A model generated the notes under the pieces. The model saw only the letters and a list, made by a program, of their open reading frames with translations, did no database searches and was not told the origin of the DNA. From positions 18,547,747 through 18,611,746 of the forward strand of contig NC_091941.1 in NCBI RefSeq assembly GCF_041260155.1: DNA of 64,000 nucleotides. The letters run 5' to 3'. Numbering within the stretch: position 1 is the stretch's first letter; every line of letters starts with the position of its first letter. The position numbers and the translations under genes are program-made. The DNA is from Ptychodera flava. Taxonomy: Eukaryota; Hemichordata; Enteropneusta; Ptychoderidae. Below, one piece after another: positions 13,009 to 25,639 of this stretch.

Positions 13009-15699
13009 AATCACATATTATAACGATTATTCCTCGATCATCCATGTTCGGAAAAAAGTTAATTCACTCTTCCAAATTGTTTCTGCTTGTATGTTTTACA
13101 AAGACGCAAGAGCTTTGCTCATTAAATATAGTAGAGAGTTGTCATGTTGAAAAGTGTATATCTCGCCTATTTTTGTATGTCTGAACATAATCGAATTGCC
13201 TAAAACGATATTCATTTTTTTGAAAAATCCATAACGTTGCAGTGGCAACTATTTTATAGTAGTGTATTTCATTGTTAAAGTTTTGAAAAATGATGTAAGA
13301 AGTGGCTAACAAGTGTTTGCAATACCCTGTTAGCAATAGTCTACACATTGGGTACCAACTTCAAGAAGATGTCAGGTAGTTCGCTATGATGAATAGATGC
13401 ATGGTTTTGGGCTGCAACAACACAAACCTGGATGGTTTTAGTCTATATATGTGCCGTCAATTTGGTGTGGATCTAGAAATATTTGCATGAGAGCATGGCA
13501 GAGTAGTAGTAAGGCCTGATAAAAGTAATATTCTGCTAAAATTTTGCTAAAATTTTCTAGATTTCTTGTGAAGCTGCGGATTGTTTGTGTTAACCTTCTC
13601 GACTATATAGTAGCCAGCTGGTCTAGGGTCCAGGGAGACATTTCACGCTGAGTGAACTCAGAGGCACAAAATCTACGCTCACAGTATTTCTGATGGTATC
13701 ATTTTCAACAGTAAACTCTTCATCACTGGCTACCCTCTAAATCAATCATTCCAAACAACATTCTATTTCAGTAGTGATTGTCACTTTCCAAATTATAGAC
13801 AGAACTTGAGATAGATGCCATTCTGCAATTGTGTATACCATAGCTTTTCTGTTCTACACTCTCAAAGGCCACTTATGACGTCACAGAAATGGCCGCGTTC
13901 CTCGCGGAAGTTTTTCTGTCAAGCCATGAACATTTTTCATTCTCACAATTATTTATGAAGGGAAAAAGGAAAAAAACCACCACCATTTAGCTTAGAAATA
14001 GTATTATTATTTATTGACAAAAAATAAACGTTTTCTAGGTAAGATATAACCTTTAAAGTATGTACAGCCTCCTCAGGGTGCATGGAGGCCCATCTGTTAT
14101 TTCCATGCTTGGTGCATTCACAGGCTTTTGTAATTGTTCCACATCGGAATAAAAAGGGCATGATGTGTTTTACAGATTCAGCATGCCAAAGAGAACATGT
14201 GATGGCGGTACAAACAAACCCACATGTACAAACGCTTGTCTAGAAATACAACTATTTCTGTGTGCGTTTGTGCACATAGTTTTGTTTGTATTGTGGTCCA
14301 TTCAAATTCCAGGTTTAACCAAATAGCTATTTTAGCCACTATTATTTTGAAACAAATTTTTCTGTGTCACAGGGGCTGTTGGCCGTGTACCTAACCACAA
14401 GCTAATGTGCCTCTCGGTCTGTTGTACTGAGGGCTTTGTTTGCGCATGTGCTATTGATTTATTGCTCTGTATATATAGGTCGCACATTCATCATACATGG
14501 GAGAGATGACTGTTCCTAATATAGTCTTACTTATCTTCAGGAAGTATTTCAGAGGAAATGTACTCCAGTCCCACCAAATCTGATGTATCCTTTCTCATTT
14601 TAAATGTATGACCCATGTTGACATTTTACTGTTTATCTATCTCCAGTCGATATCTCTTACTGCCTTAGCTCTAAATCTGATTTGACCTGTAGATAAGCAT
14701 GAATGAAGAGCATTCTGTACCAATTCTGCGGTAAATATTTTGCCCAGGCTTCTGTAAACATTAAATTACACACAGTCAACAATATAAGCGCAGGCCATTT
14801 CAATATTTAAATGAGTATTCAAAAATGACAAACTAGTAGGATAGAACCACAGACAAAAACAATTTTTTCACTTGGTAAATTTTGGGAGTACATGTACTGT
14901 ACCCTTGTTTTTTGTGGCAAAGTGGCACCTTTCACAATACAAGGAAAATTGTGAAATAAGTGAAGGGTATTAGACCACAATTTTTCAATCTTGATTGAGC
15001 ATTTGATTGCCTGCTTCCCAAATGAGATATCCCTGCACCAAGTAGCAATATCTCCTTTGGATTCACATTCAAGTGTTTTTCAATTTTAATTGATCATACA
15101 GCCAATGCTGCATTCTCAGATTTTAGTAAATGGTATATTTGATTTTATACTATTGCCATTCCCTTTCAAACATCCAGTGAAATCTTGCAGTCCTCTTGGT
15201 ATTCTCCTGATTAAAATTTTCATCAGGCTTAGTATTTGGGTCAAAAGTCAGAAAAAACATTTATTTATAGTTATACACGTTTGTGTCGTGTAACTTTTCT
15301 TTATCATATGTCATATTCCATTGAAAACATTTTTTGAATGTAAAGTTCACACTTGCATCAATGTAAAGTTCTTTCCTACCAAGAATCATAGAAGATTATA
15401 GATGCACTCTGTACAGTGAAAAATTTTGATGTTTTTAAATTGCTCCCATTACTTTCCTAATATTTGTCAATCCAACCTTTAGTCAGACCATCAAAGCTCA
15501 ACCCCATTCATGACAGGATCATGGTATGTTCCCAGTGGTTAAAATAGGGTGCATGGATTGATACATGAGGAAATGGGGCGAATGCATTGGATAATATTAT
15601 TCCTGTATCCAATTATTTCAAACCAAAAATAAATTGTACAGTTGATTCATAGCTATTGGCCACGTTGGCATGAATTTTTTTTCTTGATTTACCATATAG

Positions 15700-15992
15700 A
15701 TCACTCCACTATATGATCAGGTGTAGATCTCTAAAGAGAAAAGACCAAATGTATTTGATCCTGTGGATCATCTGCTGTGTACACACAGCTTGGTCACTGA
15801 GGCCGCCGTTGGACAAACCCAACATAGTTGTGCTGTTTGCCGATGACTTTGGATACGGTGATCTTTCAAGTTATGGACACCCAAGCCAAGAATTTGGACC
15901 CATTGATCAGATGGCCAGGGAAGGAATACGCTTCACTAATTGGTACAGTGCTAGTTCTTTGTGTACACCAAGCAGGGCAGCTATCCTGACAG
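15700..15992 (+). CDS. ARSA: ARSA exon 1
   Basis: Carries the start, the signal peptide, [15 protein letters not shown] and the formylglycine signature CTPSRAAIL. The donor G|GTAAGT after 15992 is in phase 1. A polypyrimidine tract and AG at 15698-15699 suggest that it is preceded by a non-coding exon. Confidence 0.9.
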
Positions 15993-18900
15993 GTAAGTAG
16001 TATTTAAGTATTCAAAAGAAAAAGAAAAGCACAAACAAAATATAGGTGTCTGTGAATTTCTGATCCCGAGGTGTGGTTTGTTTGTTTTAATGAAAAGGAA
16101 ACGATCTCTAAATGATAAAATTCCAACTCCATAGAGGTCAGGTGTAAAAAATAAAAATAACTTTTTCCCTATATACATTTGACAGATTATTTTGATTATT
16201 TCGTTGAACTTATAGTAAACACCTCAGAATTGAAAGACTCGCTCCCTGCCCAAATCAAAAAGAAATATCAGGGTCACTGTACAAAATTTGATACCAGGGA
16301 AACAAAATAACCCAATATTTACTGACTCTTGAAATTCAAAATGGCCGCCATCCCTGTGTTAAGTCTATGGGGAAAAGTTCCGGCAGATCGTCCATGTAGC
16401 CGACACGAACACGAATGTGTGGTGTTACCGGCTACCAAAAACTATGAAAAATAGTAAAGAATGAGCTACAAAATCACTATCAGTTTTAAGTTGCAGGTAG
16501 AATAAGTCTGTGCCTTTGTAAAAAATACTAAAAAAATAGTAGAAAGTGAAGAACCAGCTGAAAGTTAGTTGAGGAGACCTTGACCGCATATCATTTGCAT
16601 CTCATTGTCGGCTACACGGACTGTGTGCCAAAGTTCCTCCTTGGCCCAAAGTCAGGCAGATCGTCCATGTAGCCGACACGAACACGAAGTGTTTGTTACC
16701 GGCTATCAAAAACTATGAAAAATAGTAAAGAATGAGCTACAAAATCACTATCAGTTTTAAGTTGCAGGTAGAATAAGTCTGTGCCTTTGTAAAAAATACT
16801 AAAAAAATAGTAGAAAGTGAAGAACCAGCTGAAAGTTAGTTGAGGAGACCTTGACCGCATATCATTTGCATCTCATTGTCGGCTACATGGACTGTGTGCC
16901 CAAAGTCAAGGAGTTGATTAACAAGTTTAATGTGAATTCAGCACTTTGAGCTTGATATCTCGGGAAAGATGCGAATGTACCGTGTACAAAATTACATTCA
17001 ACAGACCAATGGAATTGTTCTGTTCTATGGTTTTCCCGGACATGTTAGAATGCGAGTTGCATGCACAGTACTGCATCTGCCATGGTGGAGAGATTTTATT
17101 TATAAACTGAATTTCACCGATATTACACATTTCCCATGGGACGACCCATGGGAGAGGGAGTTCCATATTGTTGTACATCACACCAAACAACCCATAACAC
17201 CTTCTGATATTGCTGCTATGCTTCTAGCATCTGAAAGTGTAGCTTTACAAGCCATTCCTTTTAATCCCGAAGGAAGATCACCCATTCGGTCAGGTGTGTA
17301 TGCCAGAGACATTCCAGATAGAGTGTTTGAGCCGTATTCAAGTGGTGGTTTGCCGAGAGAGGAAATCACTCTTGCTGAGGCGTTGAAAGAGCTTGGATAC
17401 ACCACTGGGATGGTTGGGAAATGGCATCTTGGTAAGCATGGCTGTAAATAGTGATGGCTTCTGCAGTAAATTTTACCTCTGTTTAGGTGCACAAATTGAG
17501 TTGCCTGTGAGATGGTGTGAATTGTATCAGAGATTAGAATAATCATGGTGCTGTTCTTACAAATGAAAGATTCTCATTCCCTCTGCTAAACTAGTATATG
17601 CCATAGGAAATACATTGGAATTTCTTGGAACCCATATTCAATATTTTTTCCAGAAGCTAATCACAGACCAGTAATCATGAATTTCCTGCTTGATAGTAGA
17701 AAGAGTTCTCCTGTGATTAAATTATGTGACAGGAACAATCTCATTTCAAACACTGTTTTCAACAATTTTAGTGCCCTAAAGTCAAGACAGCACAAGAAAG
17801 ATTTCCTTCAAAGCAATGGACAATGTCCTATCCTAATTTGCAACCGCAGATTTATTATTGCACATGAAAATCTTTTACCTTGGAAATCAGTGAAATTTGA
17901 GATGCTAAAAGTTATCACGCTAATTTGGTATACTGCATACCATTTGTCCAAGAAAGTCATACCCTGGTAGAAGTCTGCTGTGTTGAAATTTCCAAGGTTT
18001 TACCCTCTTGATTTTCAGGCATAAATGCTCATAACTTCAGAGATGGCTACCATCTTCCTACCCACCATGGATTTGATTATGTCGGTGCAACCTTACCATT
18101 TACTAATCACTGGGACTGTGACACAGAAAAGGTAAAGTTAGGATAAAATAAATTGCAGACATCTAGCACCACCATCACCACCATAATCTTCTTAATTTTC
18201 TGTTTTCTTGTACAATTCATGAAATCCGAACTTTCTGATTAAGGAGAGTCAAGGACATATTGATATATATAAGTCGGTGGTGTCTGTATGCCTGTATGTA
18301 TGTATGTATGTATGTATGTATGTATGTATGTATGTATGTATGTATGTTTGTTAGTATGTGCGGATGTATGTCCGTCCACATAAAAAACTCCTAAACCGCA
18401 GCACCTGCCATCTTAGTATTTGGTGTACAGGTGCACCTTGGGGTGGAGATGTGAATTTGTTCAAATGAACATGTTGGTGTCAAAAGTATGCAAATGAGGT
18501 AAAAAAGGGAAAATCATGCAAATTGCTAAAACTCTGTAACCACTGGCCAGATTTGGTTGAAACTTGGTATGCAGGTTCTTTATGGCAATTTTAGTTACAT
18601 TTGTTCAAATTGTACTGAAATTTTCATATTTGTATTTTTGGGGCAATTTTTCCCATCTTTGACAAAAAATTATTTTCTCCCAAAGTATTTGTTGGATTGT
18701 TTTGCACCTTGATCCTCTTGATCCTAGGGTTGTCTTCTTTCAGATGTGTATAAATTGTGTTGAAATGTTTGTATTTGTGCTTTTGGGGCAATATTTTGCA
18801 TTTTTAGTCAAAAAATCATTTTCTCAAAATTAACTATTCTGATTGCATTGAAACTTGGTAAACATGTACCTAGAGGCATATTTAGTTGATTGTCCTCAAA

Positions 18901-21257
18901 TTGTGGTGAAATTTTCATATTTGTATTTTTGGGGCAATTTTCCCCATTTTTTGTCAAAAAATCGTTTTCTTTGAAATCGCTCGTCTGATTGCTTTGAAAC
19001 TTGGTATGCATGTTCACAGGGGTAAACTTAGTTAACTTTACTCACTCTGGCCTGCCACATCAAAACAAATGTGAGCCAAGTGTCATTGACGGTATATTTA
19101 AAATTAACATATCGGCGGTGCCAGTTGTTTTACATCTGAGAGCAAAAAAACTATTGGATAATCTGTATCACTGCAGTTTTACTGAGGCACTGCCACTTAT
19201 ATTGCAGGTTCATCTGGATTCACCTCTGCAGAGTTACTGTTACTTGTACTACAACAAAACCATGGTACAGCAGCCTATCAACCACCATAACCTGACTGAG
19301 ACATTCGTCTATGATGCCAAGGCCTTCATCTACAATAGCGTGGAGCAGCCGTTCTTCCTGTACCTTTCCTTCGCCCATACTCACACTAATCTGTTTGCGG
19401 GGCCAAAGTTCAGAGGATCGTCAAGGAGAGGTTGGTGCAGTATCAGTGCATCTCACATATGAGCCTGTCTCAGATACCAAAAGTTAACCAGGCAAATATT
19501 TTTAAAAATTGTAATAAAAAGTTTTTATGTGTAAATATGCCTTATGAAAGTACATGTATTTTCAACAAAAATGTAAAGTAAAAGCTTGTTGCATCCCCTT
19601 CAGCCTGCCAGAGTTTTGTATCCCCACTGCCTCCATAAGAACTTTCTGTTCTCCTTTCCCTGCCCCATGATTTGTCTACCCCCAACCCGCCCCCGGAATG
19701 ACTGGCAGGAAATGACTTCATTTGCTTCGTGCTGTTTGCTTTATAAGTAATATTGCCAGTTCTCAACAAAAAATGAACACACTGGTACTGGCTTACAGTA
19801 ATCATCGCATTGATGAAATTACAAAACAGCTGAAAACATGCATATCTTATCAACCTTGACATTCCCTGAATTTCCAAATGGTGCGCAGAGCATCAATTCT
19901 AGTCTCTATTGTGTTCTCCTTTGTACAGGTCGCTATGGTGACGATGTCAATGAGATGGCCTGGGCGGTTGGCGAAGTCTTAGAAGTGTTGAACTCAACTG
20001 GCTTGTCTGGCAATACTCTGGTCATATTTACTTCTGACAATGGACCACACCTAGAAAAATGCCAAGAAAGTGGATCTTCCGGAATACTGAAAGGTAAATT
20101 GTCAGTTTTTACGACGACAATGTAACTCCTTGTGGCAGCATATAAAATGCATAATGCAAGCAACAATCATCAAACTTTACATGTCAGTTGACATGCTAGA
20201 TGTAAATTATTTTGACAATAAAACAGAACACCTGGCAAAAACAGTGATAAGGCTGTCAAGGTCATGATAAGCAAGTGTCACTTTGAATCCCAAAGTAGTC
20301 TGATCCGATACCAAGTTCTTATGTGAATTATTTTCTATGTCAGAAGTGTTCATCAGTACATCTTTTAGTACTGATAAATTCGTTCAAAGGCATCAAAGTT
20401 TGTTAGTTTATTTCCTCTCTTCTACAACGTCTACAGGAGCCACTGTTTACTTTCTATTAACCAGAACAGTAGCTCTACCAATTATACCCATTTACAGATA
20501 TTATTACCACACATTCTTTGAATCACTTTATTCTGTCCCCACTTCCAACTCAAATACTGTTTCACACGACTCACATTACCATGGCAACTACTCCATAATC
20601 ATTTATGGACTCACAGAGCATTGTCTGTTCTGCTACAGGGGGTAAAGGCACTACTTGGGAAGGGGGACTCAGAATGCCGGCAGTGGCCTGGTGGCCTGGA
20701 GTAATTGACAGTGGCCAAGTGAACCATGAGCTTGTCGCACAATGGATGTCTTTGCTACAGCAGTTGATATTGCTGGTGGCACTCTACCCTCAGACAGGAT
20801 AATTGATGGTAAAAGTATCAAGTCTGTGCTCTTGAAAGGTGAACGATCTCCCCATGAGATCATGTTTTTTCACTGTAATGATCGACTCATGGCTGTAAGG
20901 TATGGAGCCTATAAACTACATTTCCACGTTCACGCGCTTCCCTCGGAAGAGCTATTGCAGACAGCTTCTTGTTTCTCAGGTGGTTTCCCGACAAGAAATT
21001 GGTATCACTGCATTGATTGTTACGGCAGCTGCATCACCTCCCATGACCCACCCCTCATCTACGATGTGGATGCTGATCCCGGCGAGAGTTATCCGCTACC
21101 AGCGGGGCAACACGAGGGCATGCTGGCCAAAGTGACGGCTCTTATCAAGGACTTTGAGGAAAACTTGACTCTGCCATACCCGCAAATCAACGATTCAATG
21201 GATTTGCGGTTAAACCCGTGCTGCAACCCACCGTATTGTTCTTGTCCCAGCAAGTGA
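15749..21257 (+). CDS. ARSA: Arylsulfatase A-like gene, six coding exons, one-base frame break
   Basis: A lysosomal sulfatase of the arylsulfatase A group (cerebroside 3-sulfate hydrolase in vertebrates). Exons 15749-15992, 17273-17431, 18019-18131, 19208-19430, 19929-20093 and 20639-21257 join with matching phases to about 507 residues, the human length. Visible are a signal peptide (residues 1-17), metal ligands D32/D33, the formylglycine signature CTPSR at C72, GKWHLG (K131, H133), the HTH motif at 229-231, SDNG (D283, N284), GKGTT (K304), and a Cys-rich tail ending CSCPSK. The coding sum is 1523 nt, one short of a whole number of codons. The frame slips near 20740, where HELVAQ must run into [12 protein letters not shown]; one lost A in an A run explains it. 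That is a sequencing or assembly slip or a real null allele. A possible acceptor at 15699 suggests a 5' non-coding exon. The ATG at 15713 is an alternative start but puts 12 polar residues before the signal peptide. Confidence 0.9.
16382..16629. mobile_element. hAT-like MITE copy 1 with 8-bp target duplication
   Basis: A 248-bp element with 23-bp terminal inverted repeats (GGCAGATCGTCCATGTAGCC and its partner, four mismatches). It is flanked on both sides by the 8-bp sequence AAAGTTCC. An 8-bp duplication is typical of hAT transposons. It lies in ARSA intron 1 and has no coding capacity. Confidence 0.88.
16655..16900. mobile_element. hAT-like MITE copy 2 with 8-bp target duplication
   Basis: A 246-bp near-identical copy of the element 25 bp to its left, in the same orientation. 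It is flanked by its own 8-bp duplication CAAAGTCA, so it is a separate insertion and not a tandem duplication. Confidence 0.88.
17273..17431 (+). CDS. ARSA: ARSA exon 2
   Basis: Begins after AG at 17271-17272 and completes the split Gly codon of exon 1 ([10 protein letters not shown]). It encodes the [17 protein letters not shown] block and GKWHLG. The donor G|GTAAGC is in phase 1. The frame upstream of 17273 stays open for about 100 codons but is intronic and has no sulfatase similarity. Confidence 0.9.
18019..18131 (+). CDS. ARSA: ARSA exon 3
   Basis: 113 nt after the acceptor TTTTCAG, encoding [20 protein letters not shown] and the following residues to WDCDTEK. It enters in phase 1 and ends in phase 0 at AAG|GTAAAG. 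It is too short to stand out as an open frame and was found by following the sulfatase fold (family pattern HLPxxxGF). Confidence 0.9.
18292..18346. repeat. (TATG)n microsatellite
   Basis: About 13 TATG units in ARSA intron 3, at one edge of a dispersed repeat. Confidence 0.95.
18400..19040 (-). repeat. Dispersed ~150-bp-unit repeat, family 2
   Basis: Several diverged units of about 120-160 bp, each with a run like TTTGAAACTTGGTATGCATG and a run like TTCATATTTGTATTTTTGGG, in ARSA intron 3. Related units occur in the opposite orientation near 42740-42960 and 54790-55250. Short frames read through this repeat are not genes. Confidence 0.8.
19208..19430 (+). CDS. ARSA: ARSA exon 4
   Basis: Begins after TATATTGCAG in phase 0 and encodes [19 protein letters not shown] to [16 protein letters not shown], including catalytic histidines. 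The donor is G|GTTGGT, a weak but usable GT, in phase 1. Confidence 0.88.
19929..20093 (+). CDS. ARSA: ARSA exon 5
   Basis: After TTGTACAG, encodes [15 protein letters not shown] to [11 protein letters not shown] (metal ligands Asp and Asn) and SSGILK. The donor G|GTAAAT is in phase 1. Confidence 0.9.
20639..21257 (+). CDS. ARSA: ARSA exon 6 (last), with one-base frame break
   Basis: After TGCTACAG, encodes [18 protein letters not shown] and the rest of the C-terminal domain to the stop at 21255-21257. As read, the frame changes by one base near 20740: upstream residues end HELVAQ, downstream residues resume [13 protein letters not shown]. Aligned to human ARSA the two halves join with no gap, so the coding sequence on both sides is well conserved. 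Confidence 0.9.
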
Positions 21258-22277
21258 ACCGGAGCAAAATTTCTCCTTTTGAACTTTAATTAATATTTCA
21301 AAATTTCAAGTACACGGCAGAGGTTCTCTCATATTGGACTTACACCCACAGTACTAACTAGCCCAGTAAATGAATCATCATTCAAAAACCCTCGATTACT
21401 AATTTGCTCCTGGTTTCTGAACAGGAGGGTAATATCAATCTAGATTGTTTTGTAATTCTCAATACTTAAAATATTCAAATTCCCCTGTTTATCAGAGTCA
21501 CACAAAGAGGATATCCTGTGTTATATGTATGGGTGTTCTGTAATTATAAAAATTTATGTACGAGAATACTGTAATAATAAAAATAATATGTCGACAAATC
21601 CTTTAGAAGTGCCTTCTTCTGAAGCGTTCACACTTTTTTATCATACATGTATGCTTGTGGATATGGTATTGTGACAAGGCACTAGTTTATAGCCATCCCA
21701 TAGATAGAAGTACTTTTAGAAAGAAATGGTCCTGGCCTCCAAAATTTACACACATTCTTTTGAACAAATTTGAATAACAAATACATTTTAAAATATTCGG
21801 AACCAGTGCATGTGGAAAGGAATGTATTGACAACAAACAAGGTAATCAAGTTCACCCTAAAACATTCACCTATGCAGATTTCATTGCCATTTGAACAAAC
21901 CTGAATAAGGTCATACAACAAGTTTGAATAAGGTTGACGTACTGTACAGACCTAAGAAAATTCAAAGTAGGAAGACATGATTTTTCTTTCAAGGAAAATT
22001 AGGAAAAAATATAAAACGTGTACACAAAGGTTATTCTAATATTAAGTTTCGTCTACATTCCCATTCAATCTATCTTCCAACAGAAAACACAATACACAAT
22101 GCTAATCACTTTGTTCATGAGGAGTGTGGCTCACGTGCTTTATTCTGGACTAGGGCACTTGAAAAAGATTACCAGCGAAGTGTACCGTTAAAAGACTTAC
22201 GGCAATCTGCACAGAAAAATTACCCCGCGCTAAAAACCAGAGTTAAAAACCCTTTGTTCTAAAATGTTTTCAAAGGG

Positions 22278-22310
<33 letters not shown>

Positions 22311-23092
22311 CTCTGGAAAAGCGTAGGTAATTTACAATTGAAAAAAGTTGTCTGGAAAAGCGCAAGTGATTTACAAATTAAGTACGAAATTGAAAAGAGG
22401 ATTCATAAAAGGGTGGGTGGGGGGGGGGGCGGGGCGGCGGACTCGGTGTCTCACAGTGCCCCGGCCCGTTGAAGCGTGAGTCTGGACTGGTGCTACCTCG
22501 TGTGGCACCCTCACTTCATCCACAGTCACAGCCAATCAACGGCCTCTAAATGTTTCCTTCGAAACTTCCCACCAATCACCGGTCAAGGCAATCCCGCCAA
22601 GATTACAACAGCATTGCAGCTGGTGTCATTTCCTTTGCTACACTTTCCATACTTTGTATCTATCAGCTGAGATCCACCCCAGCCTACATAGGTACATATC
22701 TCTGTGCCGACAAAACAATATTTTAACGCTTTACTTCGAATCGCTATAAGTTAGGATGACCAGGGTTTGTTGGAGATATTTTTTTACACTGCATATGTTT
22801 GCTACAAGAGTGAGAAAATACTGATAGACCTTTATGCTACTTTTTAGGTAAAAGCTGCAAGTGCATCTGGTTTTCAAGGCATTTCAATAGTCTGATAGAC
22901 ATGTACACATGCACACGCGGACTGATCCCAGTAGTTCATTCTGCATGCACTTGGTGCAAATGGTTGCTAAAATGATTCCCTCAAGATATCAAGCCATTTC
23001 AGAACAGAACTAACAAAACATCGCGCCACCGTCAGCTGCTTGTATTCATAAAATCGCAACATAACGATTGAAATTAAATATTCCAATATACA
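21258..23092. other. Convergent interval between ARSA and PCYOX1-like set A
   Basis: Holds the ARSA 3' untranslated region, a 31-bp A run (22277-22307) and a G run near 22418. No gene was recognised. The two genes end toward each other. Confidence 0.55.
21576..21581 (+). terminator. Candidate ARSA polyadenylation signal
   Basis: An AATAAA hexamer about 320 bp after the ARSA stop codon. Confidence 0.45.
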
Positions 23093-23679
23093 TTAATTCA
23101 GATTTTTCAAAATGTAAAGAAAAGATACTGTGGAAAACAGCACTATCAATAGGCCAATGTTTGGAGACCATGTAAAGTAATCGACATCAGAACTACCGTC
23201 TCTTCTTTGTAATGCATGAATGCGTACAGAGAGAGCTGCATTTCGAGCGGCTATGATCGAACCTTCCATCTGACTCATGACGTCATTCATTACACCCAAG
23301 TTGTATAGGCCTGGCGACAATACCACATCTTGGTAAGTAGCGCCACCAGCGAGGTGGGGTTCAAAGACTGGATGTCCGAAAGCCCAGTGTTGTTCATAAC
23401 GAACGGACGGGTTGATAAACATGTCTTTAATATCATCGGTGAAGTTGCGTGTCGCTCTCACAGTGTAATAGGTAAAATTCCGTACACTTTTGGATGTGAT
23501 ATAACGCAGACCATTGGCCCTACCGGGGACGCCGAGGACGAACCCAGGAACGTTTCTACTTGAATCTTTGGTGAAATATTCTCTCTTGTACCCCTCTGCG
23601 GCAACGACATAAATGTACGCAGCATGCCAGTCCCTCGCTGGTTGCCTCACAGGAGGATCAAACTTCTGAAAGTTGATAT
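23093..23679 (-). CDS. PCYOX1: PCYOX1-like last exon, set A (exon 5A)
   Basis: The C-terminal exon of a prenylcysteine oxidase-like flavoprotein. The acceptor TTTTTTTCAAG is followed by AT completing an Asp codon, then INFQKFDPPV, matching the human FLNFDPP block. Further matches are LSPGLYNLGVMNDVMSQMEG and IIAARNAAL, the conserved FAD-contacting end. The exon gives 194 residues. After the conserved end there is a polar stretch (RRDGSSDVDY) and a hydrophobic tail of about 18 residues (NIGLLIVLFSTVSFLYIL) with a short charged end, unlike human PCYOX1. The tail could be a membrane anchor or a GPI-type signal. It is convergent with ARSA. Confidence 0.88.
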
Positions 23680-25639
23680 CTTGAAAAAAATGAATGCGAA
23701 CACTTATTAAACACATAAACAAAATTGTTGAAAAAGACACCAAGTTTGTGTGATCTGAATTCACAGACCCCCGTGACAACTTCAGATTGCAGTGCACAAA
23801 TTGTTCCATTCACAGAGACAGTATTTTGCCGTGGAGATATTTACTTGTGTGGAAATGCTTCATGTGTAATTTATTTCGTTAACCAAGAATAACGATACAT
23901 TTTTTATTGCTGTAGGCAAAATTGTGGAGACGGGGCTATCAGAGAATTTGAAAGAAAATTGTGAAAAAGCCTGGTTCTAAAATTCAAAACCGGCTGGTGA
24001 CGCTCCAGAGAACGCCTTTCATATCACTGGCCACTCTTGATTGCCGAATTTCTAGACTATATGTAGGCCTATTATGTTTTACCTACGTTCTGATTCCGTT
24101 CCATTACAGAAAGAAATCCAAGTCTGTTGTGTATGGACCACAGTGCCTATATCGCGATTTGCAAGCTCTGAAAAATGCTGACCTATTTACCTTCAAAAGA
24201 CAAAGGCATGTCTTTCGATGGCAAGTCCTGCATAAGCTTACTGTTACGAGGAAACGTAACGAAAGCAAAGTATTTTACGTCCAACAAATGTCAGATTGTT
24301 CCACCACTAACTCTTAGAGGTCAGACAAACGACTTTAATACCTTTTAAAAATTTGAATCTTCACTATCACGTCCGACCTGGCGGATAAAGATAGTACAGT
24401 ATCGCTTTCTAACGAAGGTGGTGCATGGAGCAAACTTATTTTTGAGAGAAAAACAATTACAATTGCTGTATTTGTGTTCAGAAACAAGTTTTGAAATTTT
24501 CCAGCAACAATATTTATTGTGTCCTACTTCGGTGCTAATTCAATGTTTGGTCAATAAACGGTAGCTGACACGTCTGCTATGGGATGTAGTGATCTGCGGA
24601 GAATGTTAAAATGTGACCGTCCAGTGTAGTTTTTTTCCGCTTTGTTCGAAAATAACATCCATAATTTCTGCGGTCTAGAGGAGAAAATTGGTAGACTAGT
24701 ACCGAGACGTGAATGCTCTTAATTGAGGAGTTTGCTCATATTTTATTCTCGTCATTTCCGATTGCAAGATCATTGGCGATGATTATTATGCGGCTCGTTT
24801 ATTGCAGGAATTATATCAGTAAAACTATTTGTTTACCCTGATTTTTTGTAGTTAAATGTGGTGTAAACTTGTTTAACGTATCGCTTTGCCTTTTCTCACT
24901 TTCATTCTAAATAGGATGTAAATCACCAGTATCATTTGATACTCAATTTTGTATACACGATTGAAATCACACCGCCATGCATCTTTTACCTCCAATTTAT
25001 TTTGAAATGCTACACTGGGACAAGTGTTATTGCCGCCAACACATTTACAAGGATAACAGCTACAACGGGATCACATACAGCATTGTACAGTTTGAACACC
25101 GGCATTTCCTCTCTTGCAGTGAGCAAACTCCGAGGCTTCCCGAACGAAATCACCTATGATATTCGAAACCCTATACGTACACATAGCAGGAAATTATTTG
25201 TTTTAGCAATAGGCAATTAATGGCAGATTATTGCTGCGCACATGCTGACTTACAGGCCTGAAGCGAAAAACTTGATTTTGTGTCGCATGATGTTGCCCGC
25301 GCAAGGGATTTGGCGTACTCGACGGACGAGGCCCATCATATAACCGTAATCCTGACCATCGCATATACCTGTCCTAGATATTATGCCATAAAATAGCAAA
25401 GTGTTTAAAGGTCAGAAAGAGCGATGAAAAGTACGGTATTTAACAACACTCTAAGTTTTCTGACGGCTCGATATCGGACGAGCTAGTTTTTAGCCCTTTT
25501 AGAATTGCAACCCGGATATGGACCGAATCGGTTTTTGGCCGCAGTGTCATCACATCGGAAAATCAATGCTTTCAGTGCAAGCCGGTAGTTTGATGAAATT
25601 TACGCTCCGGCGTCATTTTGGAAGGAGAACACTCAAGGA

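Larger units (their letters stand above)
12169..15699. other. Intergenic between TBCC and ARSA
   Basis: No recognisable gene. It holds the end fragment of a hAT-like MITE, a 48-bp tandem duplication, and a TGACGTCA (CRE-type) site at about 13877 followed by an ATG in good context. The reading frame from that ATG closes after about 34 codons. TBCC regulatory DNA should lie just above 12168. Confidence 0.5.

Noticed and set aside
13868-13980. CRE-type TGACGTCA followed by ATGGCCGCG
   Set aside because: It looks like a promoter and start, but the frame closes after about 34 codons with no good donor noticed.
16382-16900. Simple tandem duplication of ~250 bp
   Set aside because: Each copy has its own 8-bp target duplication, so two insertions explain it better.
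16969-17272. About 100 open codons joined to the front of ARSA exon 2
   Set aside because: No sulfatase similarity. Exon 1 splices cleanly to 17273 in phase, so this is intronic chance.
23961-24317. 118-codon plus-strand frame
   Set aside because: No motif, no paired splice signals, and it sits in the intron of a gene on the other strand.
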